Below, piece after piece: positions 31,601-42,203 of a stretch of 64,000 nt of DNA. Source of the DNA: Hexactinellida sp. DTS-2022 (lineage: Eukaryota > Porifera > Hexactinellida); assembly GCA_028753945.1 (NCBI GenBank), contig JAPNXP010000017.1, positions 2,046,001 through 2,110,000 of the forward strand, given 5' to 3'. Numbering within the stretch: the stretch's first letter is position 1; each line of letters opens with the position of its first letter. The notes below the pieces were generated by a model. The model had not been told where the DNA came from. It did no database searches and saw nothing but the letters and a program-made list of their open reading frames with translations. A program made the position numbers and the translations under genes.

Positions 31601-34600
31601 TTTATATGTAGACCGTCTATTTCTAGACCAGGTTTTCTTACATATAAAATACTATTACCCATAGACGGCAGGGCTTTTGGTCTACAGAATTTATAGACGG
31701 TCTACAAATTTTTGGCTTATTTGTATGGGCATTTATAGACCGTCTACATATAAGGAAGCTCATTATTTAATCAATAAGTGTACCTTGGGTTGCAATCTAT
31801 TCTTCCTTCTCTTTATGTTAGAGCCTCGTATTCCCTGTTTGAAGTTGACATGTTTCTTGTGCAGATAGTAATACTCTATGCATTCAGGTACCGACTATAC
31901 AAACATACCAATAATAATATAGTAACTATAGTATATTCTCGTTAGTAGGAACACCAGGGGCCCGTCTTAATATGTTCGTATTATCCGGAATTCGTATTAA
32001 CCGGAGTCACTTGCATGCATTTGTATAGGCTATGGGAATTAACCTTGTACTCCTTAACAGATATTCCCCTTATCCGTGTTCCTATTAACGAGAGTCTACT
32101 GTATACTATATAAGTTCCGAAAATATCCATGGTTACAAGAGTAAGAACTTACTTTGTTTTTGAGACAGCTAGCTATAAATTCGAAGTTCTTTGGGCACTG
32201 ATAGAATTTGTCTTTGAAAATACTTTTCTCTTCTTCTGTCCAGATATTCGTAGACTTTATATTACTCGTGAATTTAACCATATCTTCTATATAGCCTAGG
32301 GAGTAGAAAATGTTATATATTATAGTCAGTTTTTATACTATGAACATTCAAGGGACCAAAAATTGTGTTTATAATAGAGACTTTATAATAAGTGAACTCA
32401 TCGTAATATAATCCTTATGTAAGTTGTTAAATTGGGACCATAGGGCTTGTTCATAATAAAAAGCTTTCATATTAAGCAGACGGATATTGTTCACAATAAG
32501 CAGACCTGACTGTACTTGGAATAACTTGTATTTCAGTCAACACTTTTCTAATGTAATTACAAGCACTGGCAAGGTATTTTCCTTTGGTTTTATATTGAAA
32601 AGGTGTTGGCCGATATAGAAGTAAGCCCATAATATTTGAATAGTTTTTTCAAACTAACTATTTATTCCAAATGGTAAGAAATTCCACTTATGTTTATTTT
32701 CAATCGGTTTATTCTAACTATCGGATTTTTCTTACTTTATTTCCATGTAAAGGATTGGTTACAAAAAACCGGTTTCGGCTGCTATAAACTTAAGTGTATA
32801 ACTAACCGTTTCGAGATGAGAACCTAACTTCCTTCTCCCTTCTGTCGATAAGCATATCTGGAATAGTAGCGGCTACACTCTCGTGTCTCTCCAACGAATT
32901 CTCCTCCGACAAATCCCCCTCGCCAAGTGCTCTATACACACAGTATAAATAATACCTCATTATTGGTAGACTCTAGACTGTCTATAATAGCCCGTACAAA
33001 CTAAGCAAAATTTGTAGACCAAAAGTATAAGGGTAATACTACAGTAGAACCTCGTTAGTACGAACATTATTTTAGTCTCTTCAAAGTCTTTTCAATACAA
33101 ATGATATTGATTAATACGAATTCAGGATAAGGCGAACGCATTTTTACGGTCACCTGGTGTTCCTACTAACGAAGTTATACTGTATATAAGTCAAGAAAAC
33201 CTGTCTAGAAATATACGGTCAACGTACATACAAGTTATTTCTATAAATAAGTATAGTATACACTTCAATTTTGTTGTTGAGATCATCTTACAAGTGTAAG
33301 TAATTCGAAATATACGAGTAATAACAAACAGTATTACTCGTCTTACCACCCACACAACAACAACAACAACAACAACAGCAATTAATCATAAACACACTTA
33401 TTATTCCCATAATATGATTGCATTCATGAAATTTGATTACATAACGGCACGTAAATCACAGTGGATTGTGTCAGTGAACTTTCAACTCTGGTTACTAGGA
33501 AATAACTAAATAATGCAGATATTTTGATTTTGATTTGAGTCCGTAAATTGTCTTGCATTGAGTAGGACTTGCAAATATCGGTCAACAAACTATCTAATGT
33601 AATTTAAGACACTGACAAGGTCAATTTTTTACCAAGGTCAATTTAGAACATTATACGCAGTTCCCGACGATGTTCTTATAACCGTCATGAATTCAAGGAA
33701 TTATCCAGGAGCGCGAGACGCTCCTTTTGGAGTATGATTTTCAAAGAAATTTAGGAGCGCGAAAATTTAGAATCCTCTCCTATACCGTAACATTAAATTG
33801 TGATTTAGGTGTATATTACTAACTTGGCAGCTCTCTCCTGCTCCCTCTGTCGCTTGACCTCGGGACAGCACCTGTCGCACTGCTCCCGGACCCTGGCGTG
33901 TACCGACCTCTCGGCCTCTATGGCCTCTCGATGGGTGCTCTCCCATCTCTCTTGTAGCTGTTCCTGTTCCAAGCACAACAGGTACTCCTATACAGGGGGT
34001 ATAGGGGTAATATCATACAGTCTATTCTCTCTAATTGTCCACTTATTTAGTTGACCAAATCAACTATTTATATATCTGTAATAGTCCATATTCTCTAATA
34101 GTCCACTTTGGCCCAATTGCCCACTGGTGGACTATTAGAGAGAACAGTGTATAACTCATTTGTTACAAATAATTAAGGATTAAACTTGTACTATTAAATA
34201 TTTATGAGAATATTCTATTTACAGTTCCATGCAATTGATGTGATAAGTATATACACAGTAGAACTCGTTAGTACGAATTCCGGTAAATAATTACACTATA
34301 TCAGTCCCTTCAAAGCCTTTCAATACAAATAACACCGGTTAATACGAATTCCGGATAAGGAGCACACATTTTACGGTCCCCTGGTGTACATACTAACGAG
34401 GTTCTACTGTACTTAGGTTCTTATAAATTACCTTTTTATACTGTGTCACCAATCTGTTCTGTAACAACTTTATTAGCTGCGGCCTCTTCTGCTTGTAACT
34501 AAATATATTAATTTTATTAAATATTCATATCTACAATACAGTGGTGTTCGCGTAATAGCAAGTCGCATTTTGCACGAAATTTGCTTGTTAATAAGCGAAC

Positions 34601-37600
34601 TTGCTATTAGAGAATTAACATTAAATGCTCGCTTGGGGACTGGAAATAACTTCTTAATAGAGCAATTGCTATTAGGCGAACTTTATTGCAAAAACAGAAT
34701 TTTTGCTTATCGGCTAATACAGTGGAGATATCACGTATGATATAATTATATTTCAGATATTATCATTTTAAGATTTCCCAACAACTCTCTTATCAGTGTA
34801 AGAAGTAGAAATAGGATGTTAAAATATAGTTTTGACTAATTAGTGTAGTACCTCGTTAGTACCAACACGGTTAATACGAAATACCGGTTTATACGAACAC
34901 TATTTAAGTCCCATTCAAAGCCTTTTCAATAGACAATACAAATTATATTGGTTAATAAGAATTCCGGGTAAGGCGAACACATTTTGACGGTCCCCTGGTG
35001 TTCCTACTAACGAGGTTCTACTGTATATATCGCGTTTAATAACAAACGACATTTGAAACATTTGTATCTAGATTACAGTTATTACTGTACCTTACCTAAA
35101 TATATTGTCGTAGTATCTTGGGAATTCACAAGGCTGTCTGTAAATCTATAAAGCAACATATAAACACGGATTATATTAATAATACAAGTTGAATTGTTGT
35201 ATAGGTAATCACTAATATTCGCTCAGCAATTTCTATATTTATACAAATATTTCAGATATATCTTGTATCTTAAAACAAGATTATTAAGTTTATCAAGAGA
35301 TACATACTTAAAATTATCTAGAAAAAGTTTAAATATTTAAGAAAAATATTCATATCTTCCCTCCCAAAAGTTGACAAAACTTTTGTCTACATTAATATTA
35401 TGGCTAGTATATACATGCATGCAAGTGACTCCGGTTAATACGAATTCAGGATGATACGAACAAATTAGTGGTCCCCTGGTGTTCTATTAATTAACAGAGT
35501 ATACTGTACACCTTATCAGTGATCGTTACATTGTAGATTATTCACATTTTTATGATATAATAATCAAGCAAATCGATACAATCTGTCAGACATAAAGCAA
35601 GCCATTAAAATACTATTTATAGAGATTCCAATCATTAACTCCCGTAAGTTAAATTGAACTAGAAGCCCGTAAGTATTATGCATTCCAGAGCAGGAATCGC
35701 GTCGCTATGGTGAACTATATTTATACTTTTTAATTTATAAAACTTACCAAACTTGTGTCATTTAGGAGATCTCGTGTCCTGACTGATTCAACTTTTTTCT
35801 AAGAAATATTACATAATTAATTAGGACAGCTAAAGTTACATAACTTTTAATTGAGAAATGACGTCAATCGGTTAAACATAATTGTATTTTGATTTTCTTA
35901 CTGTAAGCAACAACTGCGACTAAATACGTAATTATTTGTTGCAATAATTTGTGGAAGAGGTAAGAAAATAAATTAAGCATGTATTAAATACTTATAAATA
36001 CAGTCAGGTCTGCATAATATGAACTTTTTACATAGGGTTTGTATTTACTTGAGTTTGCTTATTATGAAGTCTCTCTATTATGAACAGGATTTTGGGTCCC
36101 TTGAATGTTCTTAACAAAAGAACCTGACTGTACTTAGGTCAATATATTTGTGGTTTTGAGATTATCTAGCAATAATTGATTGTTCCATACTTAGGTCATA
36201 TTGAAAACGTACATATTTAATACGTATAAGAATGATTTCTATAAATAGTACATTTATAAAGTTGCAATGGGAATACATGGAAGAATCCTATTGGTCAATA
36301 TCCTGGAAATTATCCACAAAAGAATGTAAGATTACAAAATGCAATTTGATTAGAAATTGGACATTTTAAATAAAATAATTATTAATCACGTTTGCATAGT
36401 TTAATTAAAAGAAACCCATTGATTATATATTTAGATTATAACTCACTTTGTTATCAGAGTATATTCTTTCAATTAGAGGTGTTACATTAATGCTTCTACT
36501 CTTTACAGCCAGCACAGCTCTTCTAATATCAACTGGATTTGGGACAGGGTCTACATTTGTTGTAACCGTAGATTCTTCTAACACCTAGAGACAACACTAA
36601 GTAATTTGGTTATTTTTATCCAAAGTAAACAACAATTTGTTTACAGTAACCATAAGTACATTATTCTCGCATACCAGTTACGTTATCTGTAACTATAGAA
36701 ACGGTGTAAACAAATGTCAAACAAACATATTTCAAGAATGTTCTCATATCTACGTAATGAGCATAGCAAGTTTGGGAATATCAGTTAACCTCATTTCTAA
36801 ATACCAGAGTGGATTCCTGTAACTATGGTAAGTCCTAGAGTTTAAGAGGGCAGTACTAATCACGTATTAAATTTCTGAACTTTAGGTACTATCTACCCAA
36901 AATACTTTTGGTATTTAGAAGGCTGGATTATTATTAAAGGAGGTGTGGCTTATATAAAGCAACCATTTTTTAGAAAATATAATCTTTATACCGTGTGTAT
37001 TATCAAATTGTGAGGTAAATATTAATTGAATATAGCACCTAAATAAGCACTGTAATGCTAATTCAATTATTATACAATAACCAGACAAATTATAATTGAA
37101 TTCGTATTACAGTAATTATACTCGCATTACTTCGATAAATTGAGAGAAATATATATATTTGTTTTCGTTTTATTTCGGATAGTAATATGCTTCATGGCAA
37201 CCGAGATATGAGATAGGAATGTAACCTGTATAGTGGACTCATCAGCTGTGAGGTCCGGACTCGGTTCTCGGTTCGGTACGATCCCGTTCTGTTTGTGTCG
37301 GTTGTGAGGTGTCAGTTTAGAGAGGTGTGAAGGGTGTTTGGGCGGGAGGTCTGGGGAGGGCACGGGTCTTAGAGAGGGACAGGAGCTCAAATGGGGTCTC
37401 GATTCGTGTGTGTGTGGTACCTGAAATGAAGCAGGAATTGGTATACTGTGGCTACTGTATAGCGAATAGTTAAACGTATTTCCCCGAAAAGTAAGCACAT
37501 TAATAAGCGCTGGGGCAATAACAATGGATTTGTATGATATAATTAATACACATTAGTTGATAACTGGAGTGTAATTACATTTATTTATGTAATTACATTT

Positions 37601-40235
37601 ATTTATGTAATTACATTTATTTATGTAATTTCGGTATTTTACTATTGGTGAGAACCATTAGAATCCACCTAAATATATTTTCAGGATTTTCAAAAAAATT
37701 CGAGAGTAAATTTGACACACAAATCTATAATAAATCCACTATTCTGAGAAGAAAAAGCTTACTTGATTTTGTAATATTTAGTGGGAGAAGATAATTTGTT
37801 GACTGACCATAAAAACAACCATAAATTCAAATAAAATCGTCAGCTGTTTCATGAAATATGCTATTTATGTCTACAAGTTTCGGTTAAATATATATGTGTA
37901 TGTATATGTAAGCAGTACGTACGTTATGCGTAGTCGGTGTGCTGTTCATAGATTGTGAGTGTGTCCGAATCACTTCTCCATTCTGTTTCTTGTTCCCATC
38001 TTTGTTCTTACGGAGACAATTCGCGTCTAAGGAACCAGATCTCGAGTGGGCGGTAGGCGAGGGGCGTCTCGGGTGTTCGGAAGGTGTCCTGTCCCCATTT
38101 GTCATTTTATCTCGCTTCTTTCGATGTTCCTATTGATACAGGAATACAGTCATGATGGATATTCAATTGTGTTCATAATAGAGAGACTTTATAATAAGCA
38201 AACTCAACTTAATACAAACCCTATGTAAGTTGTCCATAGGGCTTGTTCATAATGAAAGTTCTTCATAATAAGCAGACGGAAAATTGTTAACAATAAGGAG
38301 ACCTGACTGTAAAGCTTGTAATTAATTTGTGTTTAAATTATTTGTAATTCTACAGATTGAATTCGCCTACGAAACTCTACGTAAATGAATTCGTCATGTG
38401 TTTTGTTAGAATTCTTATTTTGAATGTAAAGTATGTAGGCGTGAATAAACTATAAATAAACGAATTCTATTTGTATAAACTAGACATCATTAGAAATCTA
38501 ATTCTATTTGTATAAATTAGATATCAATATAAATCTAATTCTATTTGTATAAATTAGATATCAATATAAATCTAATTCTATTTGTATAAATTAGATATCA
38601 TTAGAAAACTGTAAAAGGAATTTAGTTGAAATATTTTGTAAAACCGCCAAAAACAATTGCGATAATTATTTTAGAAAAACTAACTAACCTTTTGGGGCGA
38701 TTCTTCTTCCGTAAATTTCATTCTTTTTGTCTTCCCAGATTCGTTTGAAACAGAATTTTTTAATTTTGACTGTTTCTTGTTAGAAGTTTGTTGTGAATTC
38801 GAATTTTCGGACGGACATAAATTTTCTTCGTCACTGGGTCGCCTCACTTCCAATTCGTTCTTTTTCCGAATGGAATTTGGACTCGGCATAGAAATCATTT
38901 TGAATATTCCAGCTATTCCCTCCGACTCACAGGAATGAGTTTCGAAACTCTCGATTCCCTTCTTTGAGCAGAGACAGCCATTAGGACCAGTATTCATAAT
39001 TCTAGAACAACAACAAATAAACAATCGTAATTCTATAAAAACAATAACAAACAATCGTAATTTTATAAAACGAATAAGTAACAAACATTTTTCTGATTAT
39101 TTGAAAAGTATATAGTATATTTTTGGAAGTAGTTTTTATTTTATTTTCGGAGTAATTATAATTTTGGGGAAATTGGAAAAGTTGGATGCTACGAATTTAT
39201 GTTAGAAATGTAAGTTATAGGTTATAGAAGAGAGAGGAAAGTTATTTGGGGAAATATCGGCGTAGGAAATTGTAAAATTCTCTAAAAAAGCAGAGAAAAG
39301 TCGGAAATAAATAAATACTTGTTTTACAAAGCGAGAGAAAGATTGGGGACTTATAAACCGGAATTTTAGAAGAGGGGAAATATAATTTAGACCGATTTTA
39401 TAAGAAAAAAAGTCTTTTTTACCGAAAAACTAACCCAAAAGAAATGAAATTTCTACAAACATCATTTCCAGTCACTCACAAGTTGTGAGAGAATTTTGGT
39501 AGAAATCTGACAGTTTTGAACATGAAAAATAAGAAAATGAAATTTCAAAAAAATAAAAAATACCTTGAAAATAATTCTTGAAAACTTGAGCGCATTTTGA
39601 AGAGAAAATCACAATTTCATTAGTCTCCTATAGACTAACAAAAAATAGAATGTAAACAAACAAACAAACAAATAGTAAAATAATTCAGAATTTCCAAAAG
39701 AGAATAAGTTTATTTTCTAATAAGATTCACCACTGACTGACTTTATATACTAACCTAAGCCTATTCACTAAGCAAGAATCAGACCATAATCAGATTCTAT
39801 AGAAAGGCCTATTTTAGTAACGGGGATATAAAACGGCTTCTATATTGCTCTTTAGTTGTGTCTGTACAGGTATTATTGTTGGGGATTTTTCGGGAAAAGG
39901 TGTTGTATATTCACTGGTTTATTTATAGATGAGATGAATGTTATTGTGGAAATAATATTACATTCCTAGTATGGTGTTCTGTTGTTATGTTGAGAACAAT
40001 GGATTTATAATATCATCAGAAATTTTGGGTTCTAGTAAAAGATATTTAGCGCTGAATTTCAAATTACATTTGATAAAGAAAGTACTTCAAATTATTCGTT
40101 ATTTCAAATAAGTTATGTCAAGAGTCAGCAACATTCTGATTTAGAGAACAAGATTGAAACCTAACTTACCGGCAACCGAAGTGTAGTACGTAAATCCTCT
40201 TTTCTCACTCGTGTTTATAACTGCCGACCATTTCT
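22676..40235 (-). CDS. NCoR/SMRT-like corepressor with two SANT domains (multi-exon, 5' end not found)
   Basis: Nuclear corepressor scaffold; the NCoR family brings HDAC3 to chromatin through its SANT regions. Exons read: 40235-40172, 39001-38689, 38129-37923, 37420-37226, 36584-36447, 35798-35748, 35145-35096, 34498-34432, 33987-33824, 32931-32807, 32286-32153, 31490-31432 (weaker), 24912-24725, 24244-22676. All have GT/AG ends, and phases agree from the first to 31432. Evidence for the family: a helical region with ERIYSDNK like IIYDENRK of NCoR, SANT1 ([23 protein letters not shown]), and SANT2 ([17 protein letters not shown]). The phase does not match between 31432 and 24912, so at least one exon is missing from this model, or these are two genes. 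The last exon is GC-rich, Ser/Pro-rich and unlike its neighbours. TRIAP1 and importin-alpha lie in the gap on the other strand. Confidence 0.7.
24290..24335. mobile_element. MITE family E, left fragment
   Basis: CACTGTGGTGTTTGTAATAG followed by TAGCAAGTTCCG. In the NCoR-like gene. Confidence 0.5.
24354..24544. mobile_element. MITE family B
   Basis: CAGTCAGGTCTGCTTATTG to AAAAGAACCTGACTG; full-length copy in an intron of the NCoR-like gene. Confidence 0.85.
24557..24656. mobile_element. MITE family K
   Basis: CAGGTAAACCTCCCAAAGCG to GCTTTGGGAGGTTTACCTG; a 100-base near-perfect palindrome with AGCGGCACCTC-like inner words. Confidence 0.8.
24969..25284. mobile_element. MITE family A with an internal tandem expansion
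   Basis: CAGTAGTACCTCGTTAGTAC to ATGAAGTTCTACTG. The inner block ACATTATTTCAGTCCCC to AAATGATATT is present three times (about 25020, 25093, 25167), making the copy twice the normal length. Confidence 0.8.
25820..25986. mobile_element. MITE family G
   Basis: CAGTCGAAACCGGTTTTTTC to AAAAAACCGGTTTCGACTG. 25285-25819 is AT-rich with no other feature recognised. Confidence 0.8.
26015..26219. mobile_element. MITE family O, one full copy plus a partial copy, at the TRIAP1 5' end
   Basis: Full copy 26015-26135 (CAGTTAACTCTCGTTATAAC to ATAACGGGAGTTCGCTG), then a right half to 26219. The TRIAP1 ATG is 21 bases further on. A 25-base flank GATTTCAATGCTTTTC occurs before each. Confidence 0.75.
26241..26516 (+). 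CDS. TRIAP1: TRIAP1/Mdm35-like twin CX9C intermembrane-space protein
   Basis: Small mitochondrial intermembrane-space protein that partners PRELI/Ups proteins to carry phosphatidic acid for cardiolipin synthesis. The 91 residues hold the twin CX9C motif (C8/C18 and C38/C48) and the family pattern [14 protein letters not shown]. The C-terminal 30 residues are charged and variable. ATG 26241 is chosen because the family starts six or seven residues before the first Cys; longer upstream ORFs run into MITE sequence. A family O element ends about 20 bases before the ATG, so the 5' UTR and perhaps the promoter are transposon-derived. It lies within the presumed long intron of the NCoR-like gene, on the opposite strand, 300 bases from importin-alpha. 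Confidence 0.93.
   Translation: MDSISDKCTDLKQTYDSCFNKWLQEKFLQGDRDHEGACGDLFAKYQVCLREAIKEVGLNIDELMEDNLGTDKEKQLDPKDKEYKKTDTPKS
26822..31102 (+). CDS. KPNA2: Importin subunit alpha (alpha-1/KPNA2-like), 6 exons
   Basis: Nuclear import adaptor that binds classical NLS cargo and importin-beta. Exons: 26822-26905, 27429-27885, 28417-28597, 28961-29295, 30313-30604, 30889-31102; phases agree and give 520 residues (human KPNA2 529). The importin-beta-binding domain starts [11 protein letters not shown] and continues [19 protein letters not shown]. Armadillo repeats carry the NLS-groove Trp/Asn pairs: WALTN, WALGN, WVLSN, WTVSN, WAVTN. The blade with CWGLSY has the usual change. The protein ends GGFSF, close to the TFNF end of KPNA2. 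Intron 1 has family M, intron 2 a 30-bp minisatellite and family C, intron 4 families Q, C, T and D. AATAAA follows at 31201. The symbol marks the alpha-1 clade, not a proven ortholog. Confidence 0.95.
27248..27410. mobile_element. MITE family M in importin-alpha intron 1
   Basis: CAGTGTTTTTTTTAAAGG to CCTTAAAAAAACACTG with inner GAGGCCC words; ends 18 bases before exon 2. Confidence 0.7.
27931..28095 (+). repeat. 30-bp minisatellite in importin-alpha intron 2
   Basis: Five and a half units of GCTAGCTATACAGTATAGTA plus GTTAATACTA, starting 45 bases after the 5' splice site. The first unit differs by one base; the rest are identical, so expansion is recent. Confidence 0.95.
28209..28378. mobile_element. 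MITE family C in importin-alpha intron 2
   Basis: CAGTAGACTCGGTTAATAGG to CTAACAGAGTCTACTATA; ends 38 bases before exon 3. Confidence 0.75.
29373..29522. mobile_element. Palindromic element family Q in importin-alpha intron 4
   Basis: ACTTATATAGAGCTCAGC to AAGCTCAGCTCTATATAAG. A second copy lies at 42204-42372. On both sides is TTAATTCCCC of a family C element, so Q seems to have inserted into C with a short target duplication. Confidence 0.7.
29526..29637. mobile_element. MITE family C, right half
   Basis: TTAATTCCCCTAGTCTATAT to TATTAACAGAGTATCTA; continuation of the C copy interrupted by Q. Confidence 0.65.
29902..30008. mobile_element. MITE family C, left half
   Basis: CAGTAGACTCTCGTTAGTAG to TTGTATAGGCTAGGG; interrupted by the next element. 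Confidence 0.7.
30009..30078. mobile_element. hAT-like element fragment (family T)
   Basis: CAGTGGTTCCCAACCTGGGG is a start known from many hAT-type MITEs; the right part has AGGGGGTCCACAGAA. Confidence 0.6.
30090..30215. mobile_element. MITE family D in importin-alpha intron 4
   Basis: CAGTGGATGCCGGTTATAAG to TATATCCGACATCTACTG. Confidence 0.8.
31201..31206 (+). terminator. Poly(A) signal AATAAA after importin-alpha
   Basis: AATAAA 99 bases after the importin-alpha stop codon, with AT-rich DNA following. Confidence 0.45.
31603..31752. mobile_element. Palindromic element family P
   Basis: TATATGTAGACCGTCTAT to ATAGACCGTCTACATATA with inner CCATAGACGGCAGGGC. Copies at 32962-33230 and 41933-42078. 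The region 31103-31431 before it is AT-rich with nothing else. Confidence 0.8.
31929..32101. mobile_element. MITE family C
   Basis: GTATATTCTCGTTAGTAGG to CTATTAACGAGAGTCTACTG, near SANT1 exon 32286-32153 of the NCoR-like gene. Confidence 0.75.
32337..32512. mobile_element. MITE family B
   Basis: Left end decayed (CAGTTTTTATACTATGAAC); right CACAATAAGCAGACCTGACTG. Confidence 0.75.
32640..32781. mobile_element. MITE family G, degraded left end
   Basis: Right end AAAAAACCGGTTTCGGCTG and inner TAAGAAATTCCACTTATG resemble the copies at 25820 and 60556. Confidence 0.55.
32962..33230. mobile_element. Family P element interrupted by a family A MITE
   Basis: P left part 32962-33041 (CTAGACTGTCTATAATAGCC), family A 33042-33182 (CAGTAGAACCTCGTTAGTAC to GAAGTTATACTG), P right part 33183-33230 (AAGTCAAGAAAACCTGTC). 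TA lies on each side of A. Confidence 0.75.
33697..33803. mobile_element. Family L, one arm
   Basis: AATTATCCAGGAGCGCGAGA to TCCTATACCGTAACATTAA; single arm, just before exon 33987-33824 of the NCoR-like gene (on its 3' side). Confidence 0.65.
34018..34149. mobile_element. MITE family U
   Basis: CAGTCTATTCTCTCTAATTG to GACTATTAGAGAGAACAGTG; inner AATAGTCCACTTTGGCCC. Confidence 0.75.
34256..34409. mobile_element. MITE family A
   Basis: CAGTAGAACTCGTTAGTACG to ACTAACGAGGTTCTACTG. Confidence 0.8.
34539..34683. mobile_element. MITE family E
   Basis: CAGTGGTGTTCGCGTAATAG; core AAATGCTCGCTTGGGGACTG; the right end is slightly decayed. Confidence 0.75.
34842..35023. mobile_element. MITE family A
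   Basis: AGTGTAGTACCTCGTTAGTA to ACTAACGAGGTTCTACTG. Confidence 0.75.
35408..35506. mobile_element. MITE family C, right half
   Basis: ATGCATGCAAGTGACTCCGG to TTAACAGAGTATACTG. Confidence 0.7.
36001..36130. mobile_element. MITE family B, internally deleted
   Basis: CAGTCAGGTCTGCATAATAT to AAAAGAACCTGACTG; shorter than the copy at 24354. 35507-36000 apart from exon 35798-35748 is AT-rich. Confidence 0.8.
37483..37700. mobile_element. Repeat family R, second copy
   Basis: ATTAATAAGCGCTGGGGCAA, ATGGATTTGTATGATATAAT and CATTAGAATCCACCTAAATA match the copy at 21440-22492. Includes three units of ATTTATTTATGTAATTAC (37575-37628). Confidence 0.5.
38147..38309. mobile_element. MITE family B
   Basis: CAGTCATGATGGATATTC to AACAATAAGGAGACCTGACTG; inserted 18 bases before exon 38129-37923 of the NCoR-like gene, close to its 3' splice site. 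Confidence 0.75.
38461..38608 (+). repeat. 37-bp tandem repeat
   Basis: About four units of TAATTCTATTTGTATAAATT plus AGATATCAATATAAATC. Confidence 0.9.
39002..40171 (-). other. Repeat-poor intron of the NCoR-like gene
   Basis: AT-rich, without any MITE family seen elsewhere. On the minus strand T-rich tracts lead to the strong acceptor GTTGTTCTAG at 39002. Confidence 0.5.
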
Positions 40236-40329
40236 CTATAAGAGTTAACAGATTATATTACAGAATATATTGAATATTTAATTATAGGTACCCATCAATC
40301 CCAGATTAGAGCAACATACACTAACTTTA

Positions 40330-40446
40330 CTAAAGTACAATTGATATGTCACGCTTTGTGACCATTTTGTAATACAAAAATAATTGTCTGTCACACATTA
40401 GTTACCCACCTCCCCTTGGAAGCGTTACGCACATTTGAATGGTCCC
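40330..40446. mobile_element. MITE family S, left end lost
   Basis: GATATGTCACGCTTTGTGAC to CCTTGGAAGCGTTACG; core as in the copy at 19438. Confidence 0.65.
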
Positions 40447-40560
40447 AAACGGACATCCGTGATAAAGACTTGAATTCTCTAACATCGTATGCATGTCATT
40501 GATCAAGTCAGTATTTTGACTTACAAGTGGATTATGCACACGGATAATACGTGCATCGGT

Positions 40561-40739
40561 CAGGGCCGGATTTACCATTAGGCTAAGTAGGCTATAGCCT
40601 TCGGGCCACTACAGGACCAATCTACAGGACACTACAGGACCAATGGGCCACTACAGGACCACTACCGACCAATGTCGTTCATGTTCGGGCCACTTGTGTG
40701 GTTCAGCCTTCAGGCCACTCAAGGGTAAATCCTGCCCTG
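40561..40739. mobile_element. Non-autonomous DNA transposon, CAGGGCCGG ends
   Basis: CAGGGCCGGATTTACC on the left and GGTAAATCCTGCCCTG on the right. Inside, ACAGGACCACTACAGG-type words are tandemly repeated. The ends resemble widespread hAT-like or related elements. Confidence 0.7.
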
Positions 40740-40859
40740 GCATCGGTTAGTATTCTCCTTGTTTCCCAGGGTGGTACGTCTTAACCGAGTTCTACTGTTA
40801 GACATAATATATCCATTTCTCTTTGAAAGAATTAAATAATCTAGTTTTATTTATAAATA

Positions 40860-41006
40860 CAGTAAAATCCCGTTATAACGAATTCGGATATAACGAAATA
40901 CCCGTTTATATATTCATTCCCCAGACGGATAGAGTAGTTTATTTACTCCGCCTGTAACGAAATACACGAAGGGTCCCTTGAACTTCGTTATAACGAGAGT
41001 TCACTG
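40860..41006. mobile_element. MITE family O
   Basis: CAGTAAAATCCCGTTATAAC to GTTATAACGAGAGTTCACTG. Confidence 0.8.
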
Positions 41007-41284
41007 TAATTAGATACACAAATCTACAATTCTAAATAGAAGCATTACGATAAGTATTGTCATCAGTACAGTGTTGCTGTAATTAGTGAGGGCTGTTAAC
41101 CTTTGGTACACGTAGTGTCTTGTGGGTAGGAATTGCACTGACTGTATTACAAATCTTACAATCGAGTTTTGCTTATAGAAGTAAGTGTATTACTTACAGA
41201 TTACAAGATTAACTGATGGGAAATATATTTAAATTTGGAAATTATGTGCCAAGTTCTATAATTACAAATATAAATATGTAAATA

Positions 41285-41418
41285 CAGGAGTATAACGTGG
41301 GTTAGTACGTATTAATTTATTTTAACAAAGTTTATAAAGCAGTATGTATTTCTATGTAGGGTAAACTAAGTATTTATTTCCTTTCCAAAGGGGGGTGCGT
41401 TATAACCGAGTTCTACTG
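41285..41418. mobile_element. MITE family F
   Basis: CAGGAGTATAACGTGGGTTA to GTTATAACCGAGTTCTACTG. 41419-41932 is very AT-rich with nothing else recognised. Confidence 0.7.
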
Positions 41419-41932
41419 TAAATAAATATTATTATTACTATATACATAATAAATAGATTTTCACTCTTAACATTTTTATTGTTTTGGTCATCAAGTGATC
41501 AGAATTTTGCGTATTATTTAAGTTAATATACTACAAGATTAATTTATTTCTTGTGCAAATAAAAAATATATTTTCTTTATATTAAAATATATAAATACTT
41601 AGATTTAAAAATAAAAATCGATAATTTTTCATAAATTTGCTATTATAAACAAAATTCGAAATTAAATTCTTAACCTGTTTCGTACAAACGATTTAATAAT
41701 GAGTAATGTATTTAAATTATGATAGTCACGTGATAACCAATTAGAGAAATAATGCATAAATGTGGTTTTTGAGGTGAAACTATAAGATTCAGTTGTTTGT
41801 TGTTTTTATGGAATGTTGTGTGAAAGCATGACTGTTATTATTGATGAATTGTTGTGAGAAGTAATCAGAGTGACACAGATAAAACACTTGTAAATAAACA
41901 AAATAGGTGACGTATTAATTTTGAGGTTCCTT

Positions 41933-42078
41933 GTATGTAAACGGTCTATAAAACCCATACAAACAATGCTAAACATTTTTAGACCGTCTATAAATTTTGT
42001 AGGCCAAAAGCCCATGCCGTCTATGGGTATTACTATTTAAGTCAAGAAAACCTGGTCTAGAAATAGACGGTCTACATA
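41933..42078. mobile_element. Palindromic element family P
   Basis: GTATGTAAACGGTCTATAAA to AAATAGACGGTCTACATATA. Confidence 0.8.
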
Positions 42079-42203
42079 TAAGTTATTTCTTAATTTTTGG
42101 TTCATTTGGAACTTACTAGACAGCTATTTTTTGGAATAGGACAATAAACCCATTTGTAACCCAAATAAATACTTATTTTATACCAGCTAACACATTTTCT
42201 AGG

